Assembly: GCA_963930775.1 (NCBI GenBank)
Contig: OZ005689.1
Location: 36,524,851-36,588,850 of the forward strand
From: Cliona cf. orientalis
Taxonomy: Eukaryota; Porifera; Demospongiae; Clionaida; Clionaidae
Direction: 5' to 3'
Length of the DNA stretch: 64,000 nt
The stretch's first letter is position 1. Each line of letters begins with the position of its first letter. The notes beneath the pieces were generated by a model. It made no database searches and was not told the origin of the DNA. It worked only from the letters and a program-made list of their open reading frames with translations. Below are positions 11,816-22,350 of the stretch, piece after piece. The position numbers and the translations under genes are program-made.

Positions 11816-13039
11816 GTGTCTTCATTAGCAGCTACTTGCAGTCAATCTACTGCCAGTGTAGTACAACAATGGCCAAGTGACCTAAGGGCACAAATGAGAC
11901 CTGAACAGCAACATACTCAGCCAATGTTTTCACAGCTACCACCAACTGGTACTGATCAGCCCACTGTGAGGACTACAGGATCGCCGCCACCTCCCAAACC
12001 CCCAGCTGGCACTGATCTGTGCACTGTGCTGACTACACAACAGCAGCTACCACCACCCCTACCACCCAGACTCCCAGCTGGCACTGTGAGGACACTACCA
12101 TCTGAATCTGCCTTGGGGGATAACTTGAAAAGTGCTTCTGTTCTATCACCTCCTTCCCTTTCTTCACCAATATCCCACCTCGGCAAGAGGCAGCATGAGG
12201 AACAACACGGTATGTAAAATGTTATTAAAAAGTTGTATCAGTAGTTCATTTTTGATCCAACAATGTAGGAAGCGGTGGTGATGATGCTGCAAGTGAGAGC
12301 TCAGATGACCTTCAACCCCCAGAACCAAAACAATTCAAGAAAGGTACCTGATTTAATATTCACTCAACCTTATGAACCAAAAAATAAAGCAGTTATTTCC
12401 TTTTTCGTGTACTAATAATAGCTACTTTTTTATTTTATTTAATTGATGTCCCTTGTTTTAGTATAATTATGTGCCTTAGATGTAGAATATTAAGTAGTTG
12501 TCCTTGAAATTCCAAAAAGTAGTTATTTCCTTTTTCATGTACTAGTAATAACTACTATTATTATTTCATTGAAGTGGTTTAGGAGTCCCCTGTTTTAGTG
12601 CAATTTGCTATTATTCCTTTGATGTGGTATATTAAATAATCGTCCATGAAATTAAGTTCCCCTCCATTTTGTAAAATTGTTGTCTCATGTAATAATATGT
12701 ACAAGTAATAATTATTTCTTTGGTGTATTAAGGACCGATTGCATGTCCAGATTTCAATAAGCACTAAACTAGCATTTCACAGATAACTATATACTTCATT
12801 GACGTACAGTGTATGTTATTGTGTCTACCTGAGTCAATTTTACTGCTTACTCAGCAGAAATGGCTATTGCACTTGGTTAATGACGGAGTTTGGAGAAGCA
12901 TTGAGGGAAACAGTGCCATTAATATTGAGATTGTGAGGTACGCTAGCTTGAGTGCTTCTGCTCTAGCTCTCTAGAGCGCATACCCAGCCGGTACGTGTAA
13001 GAACTTGATGATCCTTGCCTATTATAAGTTTGAGCGTAT

Positions 13040-13280
13040 ACAGAGCAGGATCAAAAAGTATACAAACAAGAGATATCGCAAATACTATACATCCCTACGC
13101 TTGCTTTTCTCGACTATTATGCACCTATTAATTTCAATGTGTTTATTGAGTGTCTCTGAGACATTCAGGTTGTTCCCTAGTTGTCATGATGGTTTGGGTT
13201 TTGATTCGATCGCATTATTACTGGTTATTTTTGCATCCCTCAAAAATCAAGCGGTAGACTCTATAAGTAGGGATGGCCCG
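13040..13280 (-). mobile_element. Diverged relative of the 14227 MITE
   Basis: It shares ATACATCCCTACGCTTGC, GCACCTATTAAT, CTAGTTGTCA and ATTACTGGTTATTTTTGCAT with the reverse complement of the core of the element at 14227-14633. The TIRs are eroded, so the borders are approximate. This segment is absent from block B. Confidence 0.55.
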
Positions 13281-14226
13281 GATATGCCATATATGTAATA
13301 CAGTACAAATATCAAAATATCTCAAAATAGATAATTTTGTGAAATTTCTAAGTGTGAAAATCAGAATCTCCAGCAAATTATCTATCAAACAAGACCAAGA
13401 TCATCTATCAATTCAATTGTATACGTCAGAACCAGATGTTCAAAAAAATAGCCATTTGTCAAGGTTTCTTTCTTCTTTCTTTCTTTCTTTTTCATTATCA
13501 GGGCTAGCTCAAGACTGCCTTAATCACTCATCTTAGTTTGAGTATAAATCCACTCCGTTTTGTAGCGCGCAGTGCAGTGGCACGCAAGTTTGGCATTATC
13601 TCGACAGTTACGTAATAGTGGGTGTGTACGGCGAATGGCGGGTGTGTCTGATACGCCATTTTGTGATATAATACGCATGCTCGGAATGTGTTGCCATGGT
13701 GAAGTCATGTGACAGCGCCAGGCGAGCTCGAGCGCTCGAGCCGAGGCCGAGGCGAGCTAGCTACTCGCTAGCGTGTGGAGCAGCGCGCTGGATCGATCAT
13801 GGATAAGAAGGCGCTAGGCATAGGCGAGCTACTCGCTAGCGCGTGCAGCGCTAATGCTCAGCTGGAACGATCATAGATTTCATACGCCTGAAGGCGCAAG
13901 GCGGCTCAGCTCAGGGAGTCGCGAGGATCTAGGAGCGCGGGTGGCGTACATTATGCCGAGTAGCTGCTGCTAATAATAAAATTTAGAACTTGGTTTTCTC
14001 CTTAAACGGAAGAATCTCATCACTACTTGGGCAGCCTAAAACAGCCTTCTTTATTAGCCTGCATGCTTCATCACCGTGCATAGGCATATGAACGCAAGTT
14101 AACGAGAGGCGTGGCTACGAATATTTGGCACCTCCCATCGTCAACTTAATTACACTGGACAGCAAGCCATGTAAGATGGCATTGATAAAAATTTAATGTA
14201 CTATATGCAATAAAAAAAGAACAGGA

Positions 14227-14633
14227 ACAAGTATAAAAACAATTGAATAAAATTGAAGAATGAAGTAGGGATGGCAGGATAAAAAAGTACACAAACAAGA
14301 TTTATAAGGGCTAATTACATCTACTATACATCCCTACGCTTGCTTTCAAGTTGAGGGATGTAAAAATAACCAGTAATAATTAATGCATGTGATTGAATCA
14401 AACTGACCATCCCACCATCGTGACAACTAGCTAGGAATAACCCTGAATGTATTCCGACATACTTCACTCGACAAGTAGCTATGTTGACATTAATAGGTGC
14501 GTAGTAATAAAGAAAAGCAAGCGTAGGGATGTATAGTAGATGCAATTAGCCCTTACAAATCTTGTTTGTGTACTTTTTTATCCTGCCATCCCTACTTCAT
14601 TCTTCAATTTTATTCAATTGTTTTTATACTTGT
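14227..14633. mobile_element. 407-bp MITE with about 120-bp TIRs
   Basis: The left TIR (14227-14347) starts ACAAGTATAAAAACAATTG; the right TIR (14513-14633) ends with its inverted complement CAATTGTTTTTATACTTGT, and the arms match almost throughout. The 165-bp core holds only short meaningless frames. It lies in the block A-specific insertion between the two parts matched by B near 42490-42515. Confidence 0.85.
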
Positions 14634-16391
14634 AGCGTATGGTACATATTATGGCTAGTGCACAAAAAGTCTAGACTTGTTCAACCTCATGCAAGAATAC
14701 ATAATCACAACTAAAGCAAAAATCTGCTGACAATGCAGTTGTATAACGTCATGGACCAAGACCCTCTCCTCACCAACGTCATAATGACGTTAATTTTTCC
14801 ACAAGGACTTTGGATAAGCCCATTAATTGCTATAGCACTAACACAGGCTGCAGTATATAGAGCCTCATTCAGCTGCCTCAGTCTAATGCTCGCCATGGCT
14901 TGCAATTAAGAGTATGGCTCAGGTGACCTCCAGTCACATAATTGATGTAATGATCTGTTGTGTATCTATTGACATGCTTAGCTTCTATATACCTGGTACA
15001 TACATGCATCTTATCATTATACAGCGAAAATAAATTGGGTGGTTCATGGTGTGTGGCTTTCATTGAAAACACTTTGTTCAGAAGTTTGGGTCATTTTCTG
15101 ACCACCTGTGCCTTTCATGCCTCGTGATGAACAAGAGACTTGGTGTCATGAAGGATATAGTGTGTGTAGGTGTAGGTGTAGCAATAGCTCCCACAGTTCA
15201 GCTGACTCATCATTGATCATAGCCTTTGTGTACATCTATAAGAACTGCTGATTTAGCTTAGCATGGCCTATTCCCAAAGCACGTTTAATAATAGTTGTGT
15301 GCAAGTAATATGCATTCTTGTGGCATTTCATAGCACTATATATATATACATATATACATGTGTGCCTGTGCCTTTTTAAAGGCTAAGTTTAGCCAGAATT
15401 TTCTCAAAAATTTTTATAGTGTCATGACCATGCTTTCAGTAGGTGCGTTTGAGTCGAAGGCAAGACTTAGAGTATAATAGAATTATTATTTACGCATCTG
15501 AAATAGTCTCATACCATGATTATGCAGTGGCCTTAATGCACCAGAGTAATTAATTATTGTCTCATTAATTATTTTTGCATAAATATTTTATTAACATCTC
15601 AAGAATGTTGTAATCAATATAATAATATTATAAATTTAGAATGTTGTAATCAATATTGGTTGAGATAAAAATGGAGTATGTTTCTATATTATTATTCTCC
15701 ACATGTGCAATTATCGACACAACACATGTAGCAATATCACTATAATCATAACTAATACAGTTTTTACTAGACCCACGAGTCTAGAGGTTCCTCTGTCCTT
15801 TGACCCCCGGCACCACTGCCACTATTACTGGGGGACTGGACTGCTCCAGCACTGCTGCTGCCATGTTGAGGGGACTGGTGGTGACCTGATGGACGGGATA
15901 GCTGCTGCTCACTGCCTCTCCTTCAGTCGACGCAATGCCCTCTTCTTCTCTATGTCAACTTGAACAGAGTAAACAGCAACAATGTCATACCACAATATAG
16001 CCAGATATATTGGCGGGAATTAAATTTGGTGGTTGAGCCCAAAAATTAATTGCTATTGCAAGAATATTGGCGGATTTAAGTTTGGTGGTTCAGTACGGGA
16101 TCACCATACGTATATAAGCGAGTAAGAAATTGTGGCAGATTTAAATTTAACACAGGTGTGGACAAGGCTGTTCATATGATGTCTGTGTTTACTAGTTTAG
16201 GTCAACCTTAGTTGAGGGACATGGATCCGTTAATTTTGGTGGTTTTGTTATTATGGTATAGCCAAAAAATTTGGTGGGGAATTAAATCTGGCAGTTTGGC
16301 TGTCTATATTACAACCGCCATATGGAGCTTATTTTGTGTTAAAAATAACAATATTCAGTATTAATGAGATCTGCATGGAAACGACGATACA

Positions 16392-16794
16392 TACTGTATC
16401 TATTCAAATAGAAGCCACACCCCGAATAGTAGCCGCCCTCAAATAGTAGCTGCACCTGGAGCTTCACCAAATAAATAGTAGCCGCACCCATGCATGAACA
16501 CAATCAAGTTGGTGTAGCCACATTCGCAGGCCATGAACGATCGTCAGTTTGAGACTAAAGCATGATAGAAGATGTCCCTGGCTTGATTCTGCTGCTGTTT
16601 TTCGGTCATAATATCCCAAAAGTAGTCCTGAAAAACTAGTCTATCACAACAAGATACCACTGGATCGGCCCAAACGTATCCCTCCAAAATAAATAAAAGC
16701 CTTCCTTGAATAAGAGCCGCCCTCGATTAGTTGCTGCACTCCAGCAAGGCTGAAATCAATAGTAGCCGCAGCTACTATTCGAATAAATACGGTA
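16392..16794. mobile_element. TIR element with AATAGTAGCCGC words
   Basis: It starts TACTGTATCTATTCAAATAG and ends CTATTCGAATAAATACGGTA. Repeated AGTAGCCGC words lie inside both arms. The block B equivalent is 44275-44671, which has cleaner TACCGTATTTATT ends. TA termini suggest a Tc1/mariner-like MITE that predates the block duplication. Confidence 0.7.
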
Positions 16795-16980
16795 CTTAAA
16801 TCTTATACTGATAATAGTAGTAAACACAGTGTCATGCATACCTATCCTCACGCTAGCTATCCAGATATTGTATATTTCAAGAGGCTTGGTCTTATAGAGA
16901 TTCTAGCTCAGTACTACTGAGTAACACAGATCACTAAATTACTAGCTATAAAAAATCAATGTTCTGAAGATACTGTGGAT

Positions 16981-17452
16981 TAGGCCTTAGCACATTATGC
17001 TCAAAAATCGAGCTATTGTGCTTTGCTCCTATGCTCTAAGAATCACACCGTTATGCTTCCTAGTCCTACGTAGCCCTGGTCATTATGCTCTCAATGTAAC
17101 CCATTGTGCTCATTTAAAGTGACCTTTGACCTTGTCATGTGATCTCAATGGCCAAAACAGAGTGCTAATTTAATTAGCTATCAGTACACAGTACTAGTAC
17201 ACATGCACGTGTTCATGGCGACATGGCTTCAGCTTCACCACCAGTGGATACTGAGGCTGATAAAGAAAGGAAAAGAGATGCTTGAATTTAACAATATTTA
17301 ACTGTTTATAACTTTTGTACAGGTACATTAATTTTTATTGTGACATTGACTCATTATGCTCACAAAATTTTGCTATTATGCTCAATTATGCTCAAGTCAG
17401 AGAAGAGAGCTATTATGCTCAAAATTATGCCGGCATAATGTGCCAAGGCCTA
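16981..17452. mobile_element. 472-bp hAT-like MITE
   Basis: Ends TAGGCCTTAGCACATTATGC and GCATAATGTGCCAAGGCCTA are inverted complements. The element is flanked by perfect 8-bp duplications CTGTGGAT (16973-16980 and 17453-17460). ATTATGCTC words are repeated within. Eight-bp duplications and TAG-type ends are typical of hAT elements. The same insertion is at 44861-45332 in block B. Confidence 0.85.
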
Positions 17453-17538
17453 CTGTGGATCTCACAAAGCTATAGGGGAGCCTTGAGTTCAGGATTGGTA
17501 GTTAAGATATAATTTTCATGGAGAAAACATTCTTGAAA

Positions 17539-18128
17539 CTAGAGCTCTGTAGAGCACATACCCCGCGCGCACATTGCGCAAACTATAGATTCACTTTCGG
17601 TGCATGGCTATGATTTGTGAACTTGAGAGAAATAGCTACTATAGAAATGCTGCTTAGTTGCTCTGGAGACACTTAAAACAGCACTCTTTGCACCCAGACT
17701 AGGAAGACATGAACTTGTACCTATATTTTGTTGTAATAATAGTATAGCTATCTTTAATACATAGGGGCTTCAGATTTTAATCATTGTAGACATCACGAGC
17801 ATTATTTTAAAACTTCGACGATCTTTACCAGTTATACGCTTGTTAGTTGTGCGCATGAGCAGAAAGCACAATGGCCATGCATCATTCATTGCTGGGCACT
17901 ATTGATAGGCGTGGCTACGGTGGCCAACAAAAAGGCACTATTTGTGACGCTTGTGGACCGTATCCCTCGATTTGACGCGCACTGAAGCCATTTTTTCGCC
18001 GTATTCGATTGATTCATTGAGCTTACAAGTCGCTTAGACGCCTACATCTCGAGATATGGCAATTTTTGTGCTAACAACAACGACGACACAACCGATTACT
18101 TTACCCCTTGCGCATGCGCGCGGGGTAA
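17539..18128 (-). mobile_element. 590-bp Helitron-like non-autonomous element
   Basis: Block B at 45418/45419 is the exact empty site: TTGAAA joined to TAAGAAG. The element therefore sits between A and T with no target duplication. Read on the minus strand it starts TTACCCCGCGCGCATGCGCA and ends with a short GCTCT/AGAGC hairpin followed by TCTAG. A/T insertion, a 3' hairpin and a CTAG terminus are Helitron hallmarks. The start TT instead of TC, and the related GC-rich words at both ends, are unusual; a TIR element without duplication is the alternative. Confidence 0.6.
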
Positions 18129-18190
18129 TAAGAAGTTAAACTAGATGCCCAGCACAGCTGCTATACTTCATGCTTTTGTGCATTTGGTCA

Positions 18191-18318
18191 GTTTGCTGAC
18201 TTTGCGTTTTTGCAATTCCATATAAGGTAATACAAAGGCCAGTCAGCTGTTTCAGTACAGCACCACAAAACCTTTGTGCTACCTAATATGGAATTGCAAA
18301 AGTGCCAAGTCAGCAAAC
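18191..18318. mobile_element. Palindromic MITE (GTTTGCTGAC family)
   Basis: It begins GTTTGCTGACTTTGCG and ends AGTGCCAAGTCAGCAAAC. Same family as 3567-3694; the orthologous position in block B is 45481-45608, so it predates the duplication. Confidence 0.75.
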
Positions 18319-18880
18319 ATATACTTAGTAAGTGTGCATAGCTGGTGCTTTGGTGTGTGCACACATAAGCAACTATAGTGACCTATGCAATGCTCAGTAG
18401 ATAATTATGTTCATCATTCTGGTAAAGTGATATTCAAATAGCAGTCTCTATAATATGCATTGAGCAAGTCTATAACTTTGGGGGCCATGCACTGGGATTA
18501 TTAAGTGCATGTATATATGCATTACAATAATATACCATAGATCTGGAAATTTTTGTGTAAAGAAACTTTCGTATGATAAATATTCGTGTAAAAAACATTT
18601 TTCGTAGGAAAGACCCCTCACCTTAATAGCGTAGGGGGGTGGGGGAGGGGCACCGGGCAGGGGAGGTGTTATTTGGAAAGCTGGCGTTGAGAGGAGGAAC
18701 GTCACCATGCAGGCCGCAGGGGGCAATGTCAGTGAATATTCTTGCACCATGATTAGTTCAGTAGACCAGCCGGAGGAACTGAGGCCAAGGACCGGAGAGC
18801 TGTCTAATACACTGTAAGTAGGAGAGAAAAGACTAACAATAATAATAATTACATTACATTACCTACACACTATAATATTA

Positions 18881-19107
18881 TACCCTATCCGATCTAATTA
18901 ACGCACCATGAAAAAGTAATTACAAATGCTGGGTGGCGCGCCATTAGAGCGTGAAAATTACCCTTTGCGACCATGAGGCGCGCAAATTTTGTACACCAAA
19001 GTATAGGGACACGTGGGTGGGTGCATTTAAATAGAGCGTGAAAATTGTACTTCAGGCCGAGGTGGCACATCTATTAGAGAGGCGTGTTAATTAGATCGGA
19101 TACGGTA
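18881..19107. mobile_element. TIR element, TACCCTATCCGATC family
   Basis: The left end TACCCTATCCGATCTAATTA and right end TTAATTAGATCGGATACGGTA form imperfect TIRs. A block B counterpart is at 45835-46064. It is non-coding and TA-ended. Confidence 0.65.
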
Positions 19108-20224
19108 CTAATAATACAAAAAATATATATCTCAAGGAAGTATATTTCCATACCTTTTTTTTTTATTTGCTTCGCTACTGGGCTATTCTGAACGCATTCT
19201 CAGTAGAAACCGTCTCTATAGTAAGCTTTCAACTGCGATCACATTGCTGGGTCCAGGTCAGCCTACATGATTTAATATATACAGCTGAGTGGTATGAAGG
19301 AGGCTCTAAATCAGTTCATGAGTGATTATCTCACTAACTTTCGGCTGTCCGATTTCTATCCTGGACCAACCTGTCAAACTACACCGCCGTTTCTCTTCGC
19401 GATGGTTTCTGTCGATGTTCTCCTCTCTCTACTGTCAGCACCTCAGCACAACCTCATGGTGGCTACTACTACTGCGCGTGTGTGTGTACGTGCGCATGAT
19501 CGAGAGCGCTTGTCGATGACGACCCCGTACCAACCACGTTACCCTACGCGTCGTGGGTGTGTCAGCCATTCAACTTGGCCGAGTTACTTTCTTTGGATGC
19601 TACCAGGCCGGTTCACCTGTTTGCGTGAGGCTACTAGAAGAGTCTGGGAGCCCGACTGATCACCAACTCTCGTCCACTGAGCTCCGAAACAAGTACATAG
19701 TAATCAATAATTTATTATCATCACTGACATGCTTCACCACAGTGTCATACTATTAATTGTATCTTTATTATTCAAGTTGTGTGTGGGTGTAAGGAATGAT
19801 CAAAAATTTTTTATTGTAATAATTATGCTTACTATAACCATATGGGTAGGTAATTACCTAGTCATCAGGTAGGGGCGAGGGTGCCTCACAATATTATTGT
19901 ATACTTTATTAAAAATTTAATTTGTTCCGTAAAATCCTATTGCCATATTAACATTATCCAGGAGATGAGAAGTTACAGCAAGGTAAAAAGGCTCATGAGT
20001 GTCATTCTGTCTGTGTTCATTAATATGTGTCAGTTCAAATTGTGCTGTTAATTTTTTTTTCTATCCATAGTGACAACTTGAGGAATATAAATTATCATGT
20101 AGCTATCTGCTGGTGGAGATTTGAAAATAATTATATGACCAAGAGTAGCTAGCTCAACGGTTCAGTAGATGGGACCTAGCTATCACTGGCTGTGACTCAA
20201 GAGTGGTAGCTAGCTACTACAAAA

Positions 20225-21077
20225 CTAGAGCTCTGTAGAGCACATACCCCGCGCGCACATTGCGCAACCTATAGAATTGCTTTGTGTGCATGGCTATAAT
20301 TTTATGAACTTCAGAAAATTAGTGGGAATGCTGCTTAATTCAATGTCATAGCTACCGGAGGTCCCGGTGACAAAAGCACTCTCTCTGCATTAGATCTAGA
20401 CTACTAGGAGATATGAACTGATACGTCCAATAGTCTGTTGTAATTATTATTATTATTATTATTATATTGTGAAACACACCACTTAAGGTGCAAACAGCAG
20501 AACATATTGAATATAGATTGATAGAGTTATTACACAGAACACATACACAGTATCTCTTGCTCAAGGTGGTGGTTCTCACTTGGGCACAGTCTAGCATCAC
20601 GTATGAAATTTGCACACAATCAGCTTCCTTGTATCTTTTCCAGTGCCTGTAGCCGTACATAGTATTATACCTATATAGCCAACTTACATTACGTTTTGGT
20701 TCCATAGGACTGCAGATTTCAGCTCCGTCAGCGGATTCGGATGGAGTATAGATTTCAAGGACATTATTAATTTCGACGATCTTTACCAGTCATGTTATTC
20801 TAGTTGTGCGCATGAACAGACAATGCAATGGGCATGCATTATGCATTGAGTAGGCACTGTCGATAGGCGTGGCTACATTAGCTAACAAAAAAGCACTATT
20901 TGTGACGCCCATGGACCGTATCCATGGATTTGACGCACACTAAAGCCAGTTTTTTCGGCGAATTCGATTGATTCGTGGTACTTACCAGTCGCTTAGACGT
21001 CTACATCTCGAGATATGGCGATTTTTGTGCTCACGACGACGACACGACCTTACCCCTTGCGCATGCGCGCGGGGTAA
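20225..21077 (-). mobile_element. 853-bp Helitron-like element
   Basis: It starts CTAGAGCTCTGTAGAGC and ends GCGCGGGGTAA like the 17539 copy. The flanks are A on the left and T on the right, again an A/T site without duplication. It is longer than the 590-bp copy, with extra sequence and a TTA microsatellite (20446-20465) inside. Confidence 0.6.
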
Positions 21078-21316
21078 TAATTGCTAATACCGGTAGTTTT
21101 ATTTTACTCAAACTGAAGTAAAATGCATTCTGCACTGTAAATGATTGACAGCAAATTTGATAACTCCAGTCTCCTCGCTCTGCGCTCCCTGTGTGACTGG
21201 CAGCCAAGTTCAAAATCGCATAGGTATAGGGTTAAAGCGGGCAACGATGACCTTTGACCCCACAAAGTACGCCTAAATTTGTAATTCGCCTCCGTCTCCT
21301 ATCTCTTCTTCACACA

Positions 21317-21583
21317 ATGGGCCAGTACAGTTAATAAGAATACACCCCTGTTGAGGAACGCTTTTTCAGTTCCCCTGAAGACAAGTAATCGGATAAATTT
21401 CCCCCAGAGGACTTAATTAAAATGGAGGCAGTGACCTCCAAGATATCGTTGAAATGCACCATTTTACCCCCAGAACATCATTAAAATAGCCTCAACACCC
21501 CCCAAGACTTCGTCAAATCAAACTACCCCCTCAGGATACAATTATCATTCCTCAACAGGGGTGTATCTTGGAATAGCCCAATG
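21317..21583. mobile_element. MITE with ACACCCCTGTTGAGGAA arms
   Basis: The left arm contains AATACACCCCTGTTGAGGAA; the right arm contains the inverse TTCCTCAACAGGGGTGTAT followed by GGAATAGCCCA. Related ends occur at 62973-63021. There is no coding potential, and the outer borders are approximate. Confidence 0.6.
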
Positions 21584-21653
21584 ACCTTTCGTTGACCTTT
21601 CTCGCGATCGCGAACACCTAGCTCCCGCGTTTATGGGCATACAGTGTCTACAA

Positions 21654-22010
21654 TACCGTAGAAACTGGTTGTTAAGCGCATACTTTTTATTAAGCGCATA
21701 GTTTAGTGCGAGCTTTACCGCTCTTTGTTAGGCGCACATACCCAGCAAGCCACCTAAACGACGAACGATCGGTTACATGAGCCCAAAAAGAAGGCTAGAA
21801 GTAGGCTGGAGAAGAAAACGTCGAGAATTACGCTCTCTGGTCGCTCCTTGGCCATCGGTGTAGGCCTTTCTACCCTCGACACGTTCTTTATGCACGCCCC
21901 ACCTACCGTGTTTTAGCACTTTTAATTAAGCGCATACTTTTTATTAAGCGCATATTTTCTTGCTGCCGCGTGTTATAAGCGCATGCGCTTAACAACCAGT
22001 TTCTACGGTA
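21654..22010. mobile_element. 357-bp MITE, TACCGTAGAAACTGG family
   Basis: Ends TACCGTAGAAACTGGTTG and CAACCAGTTTCTACGGTA are perfect inverted complements. TTAAGCGCAT words are repeated inside. A truncated inverted copy plus 70 bp of its flank lies at 32515-32720, showing that part of this locus was copied after the MITE inserted. Confidence 0.8.
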
Positions 22011-22350
22011 TTTGTCTAGATACATGTACTGGATTTAGGGCCGTATCATGAAGCGCATGCGCATATTGTGTAGGTCGCAGATGACCCCCCCTTCCAGGCC
22101 TGAATATCTTGTACCAGCTTGCTGTGTTTGGCTCAACAGCCAGCTTTTCCACCCTCCCTTCAATTAATAAACCTTGATCTGACACAAAATGTAGCTAAAA
22201 ACCTGTTTGTACGATGAAAAAGTCAGGTTCCATTGATACCTCGGGCTGTTTGACAATGTCTCGTTCGCGGCAACAATGTGGGCGTGGTCTTCACAAAAGT
22301 GGGCGTGGCCAAAATTCGCGCGGATCACCCTTCTCGGCCACCGTAAAGAA

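Larger units (their letters stand above)
7616..12343 (+). pseudogene. NACHT-LRR (NLR) receptor gene, copy 1, interrupted
   Basis: Encodes a cytosolic NLR-type innate sensor, now damaged. Exon 7616-10758 starts after a TTTCCGATCCAG acceptor and ends at AAAG/GTGAGC; if no upstream exon exists, the first ATG is 7630. The NACHT domain shows Walker A GDAGIGKTS (from nt 7936) and Walker B ADGWDE (from nt 8236), then VVVTSRP. Ribonuclease-inhibitor-like LRRs occupy roughly 9300-10600. A TAG at 10108-10110 replaces the CAG seen in copy 2, yet the same frame stays open to 10782. In-phase downstream exons: 11260-12209, rich in DDNDDS repeats then proline, and split by an insertion at 11480-11828; and 12269-12343, acidic. 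No death-fold exon was found upstream. It could be a truncated allele rather than a dead gene. Confidence 0.85.
12344..19290. other. Non-coding stretch of block A
   Basis: No confident coding exon was recognised. The stretch is filled by MITE relatives (13040-13280, 14227-14633, 16392-16794, 16981-17452, 18191-18318, 18881-19107), the source-like copy of the retroposon (about 15026-15345), the Helitron-like element, and GC-rich repeats of GCGAGCTACTCGCTAGCG around 13720-13900. A short frame at 18707-18817 encoding MQAAGGNVS...TMISSVD has a block B relative whose frame differs by an indel, so it is not called as a gene. Confidence 0.6.
7180..19950. repeat. Segmental duplication block A
   Basis: The sequence from about 7180 is paralogous to 38515-46409 (block B), and its last part (about 19480-19950) is paralogous to 61682-62710 (block C). 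Collinear landmarks are the NLR gene, the 336-bp retroposon source-like segment near 15025, the MITEs at 16392, 16981, 18191 and 18881, and the MKEALNQF-encoding stretch at 19294. Block A carries extra insertions absent from B: the 13040-14633 MITE cluster, the Helitron-like element at 17539-18128 and a segment at about 18350-18700. B lacks part of the NLR tail. Boundaries are by eye. Confidence 0.85.

Noticed and set aside
18707-18817. Short frame MQAAGGNVS...TMISSVD
   Set aside because: Block B differs by an indel that changes the C-terminus, so coding constraint is not supported.
19294-19659. Frame MKEALNQFMSDYL... as a gene
   Set aside because: Partly conserved in block B but block duplication alone explains that; no domain, no exon structure, and the frame diverges after the shared part.
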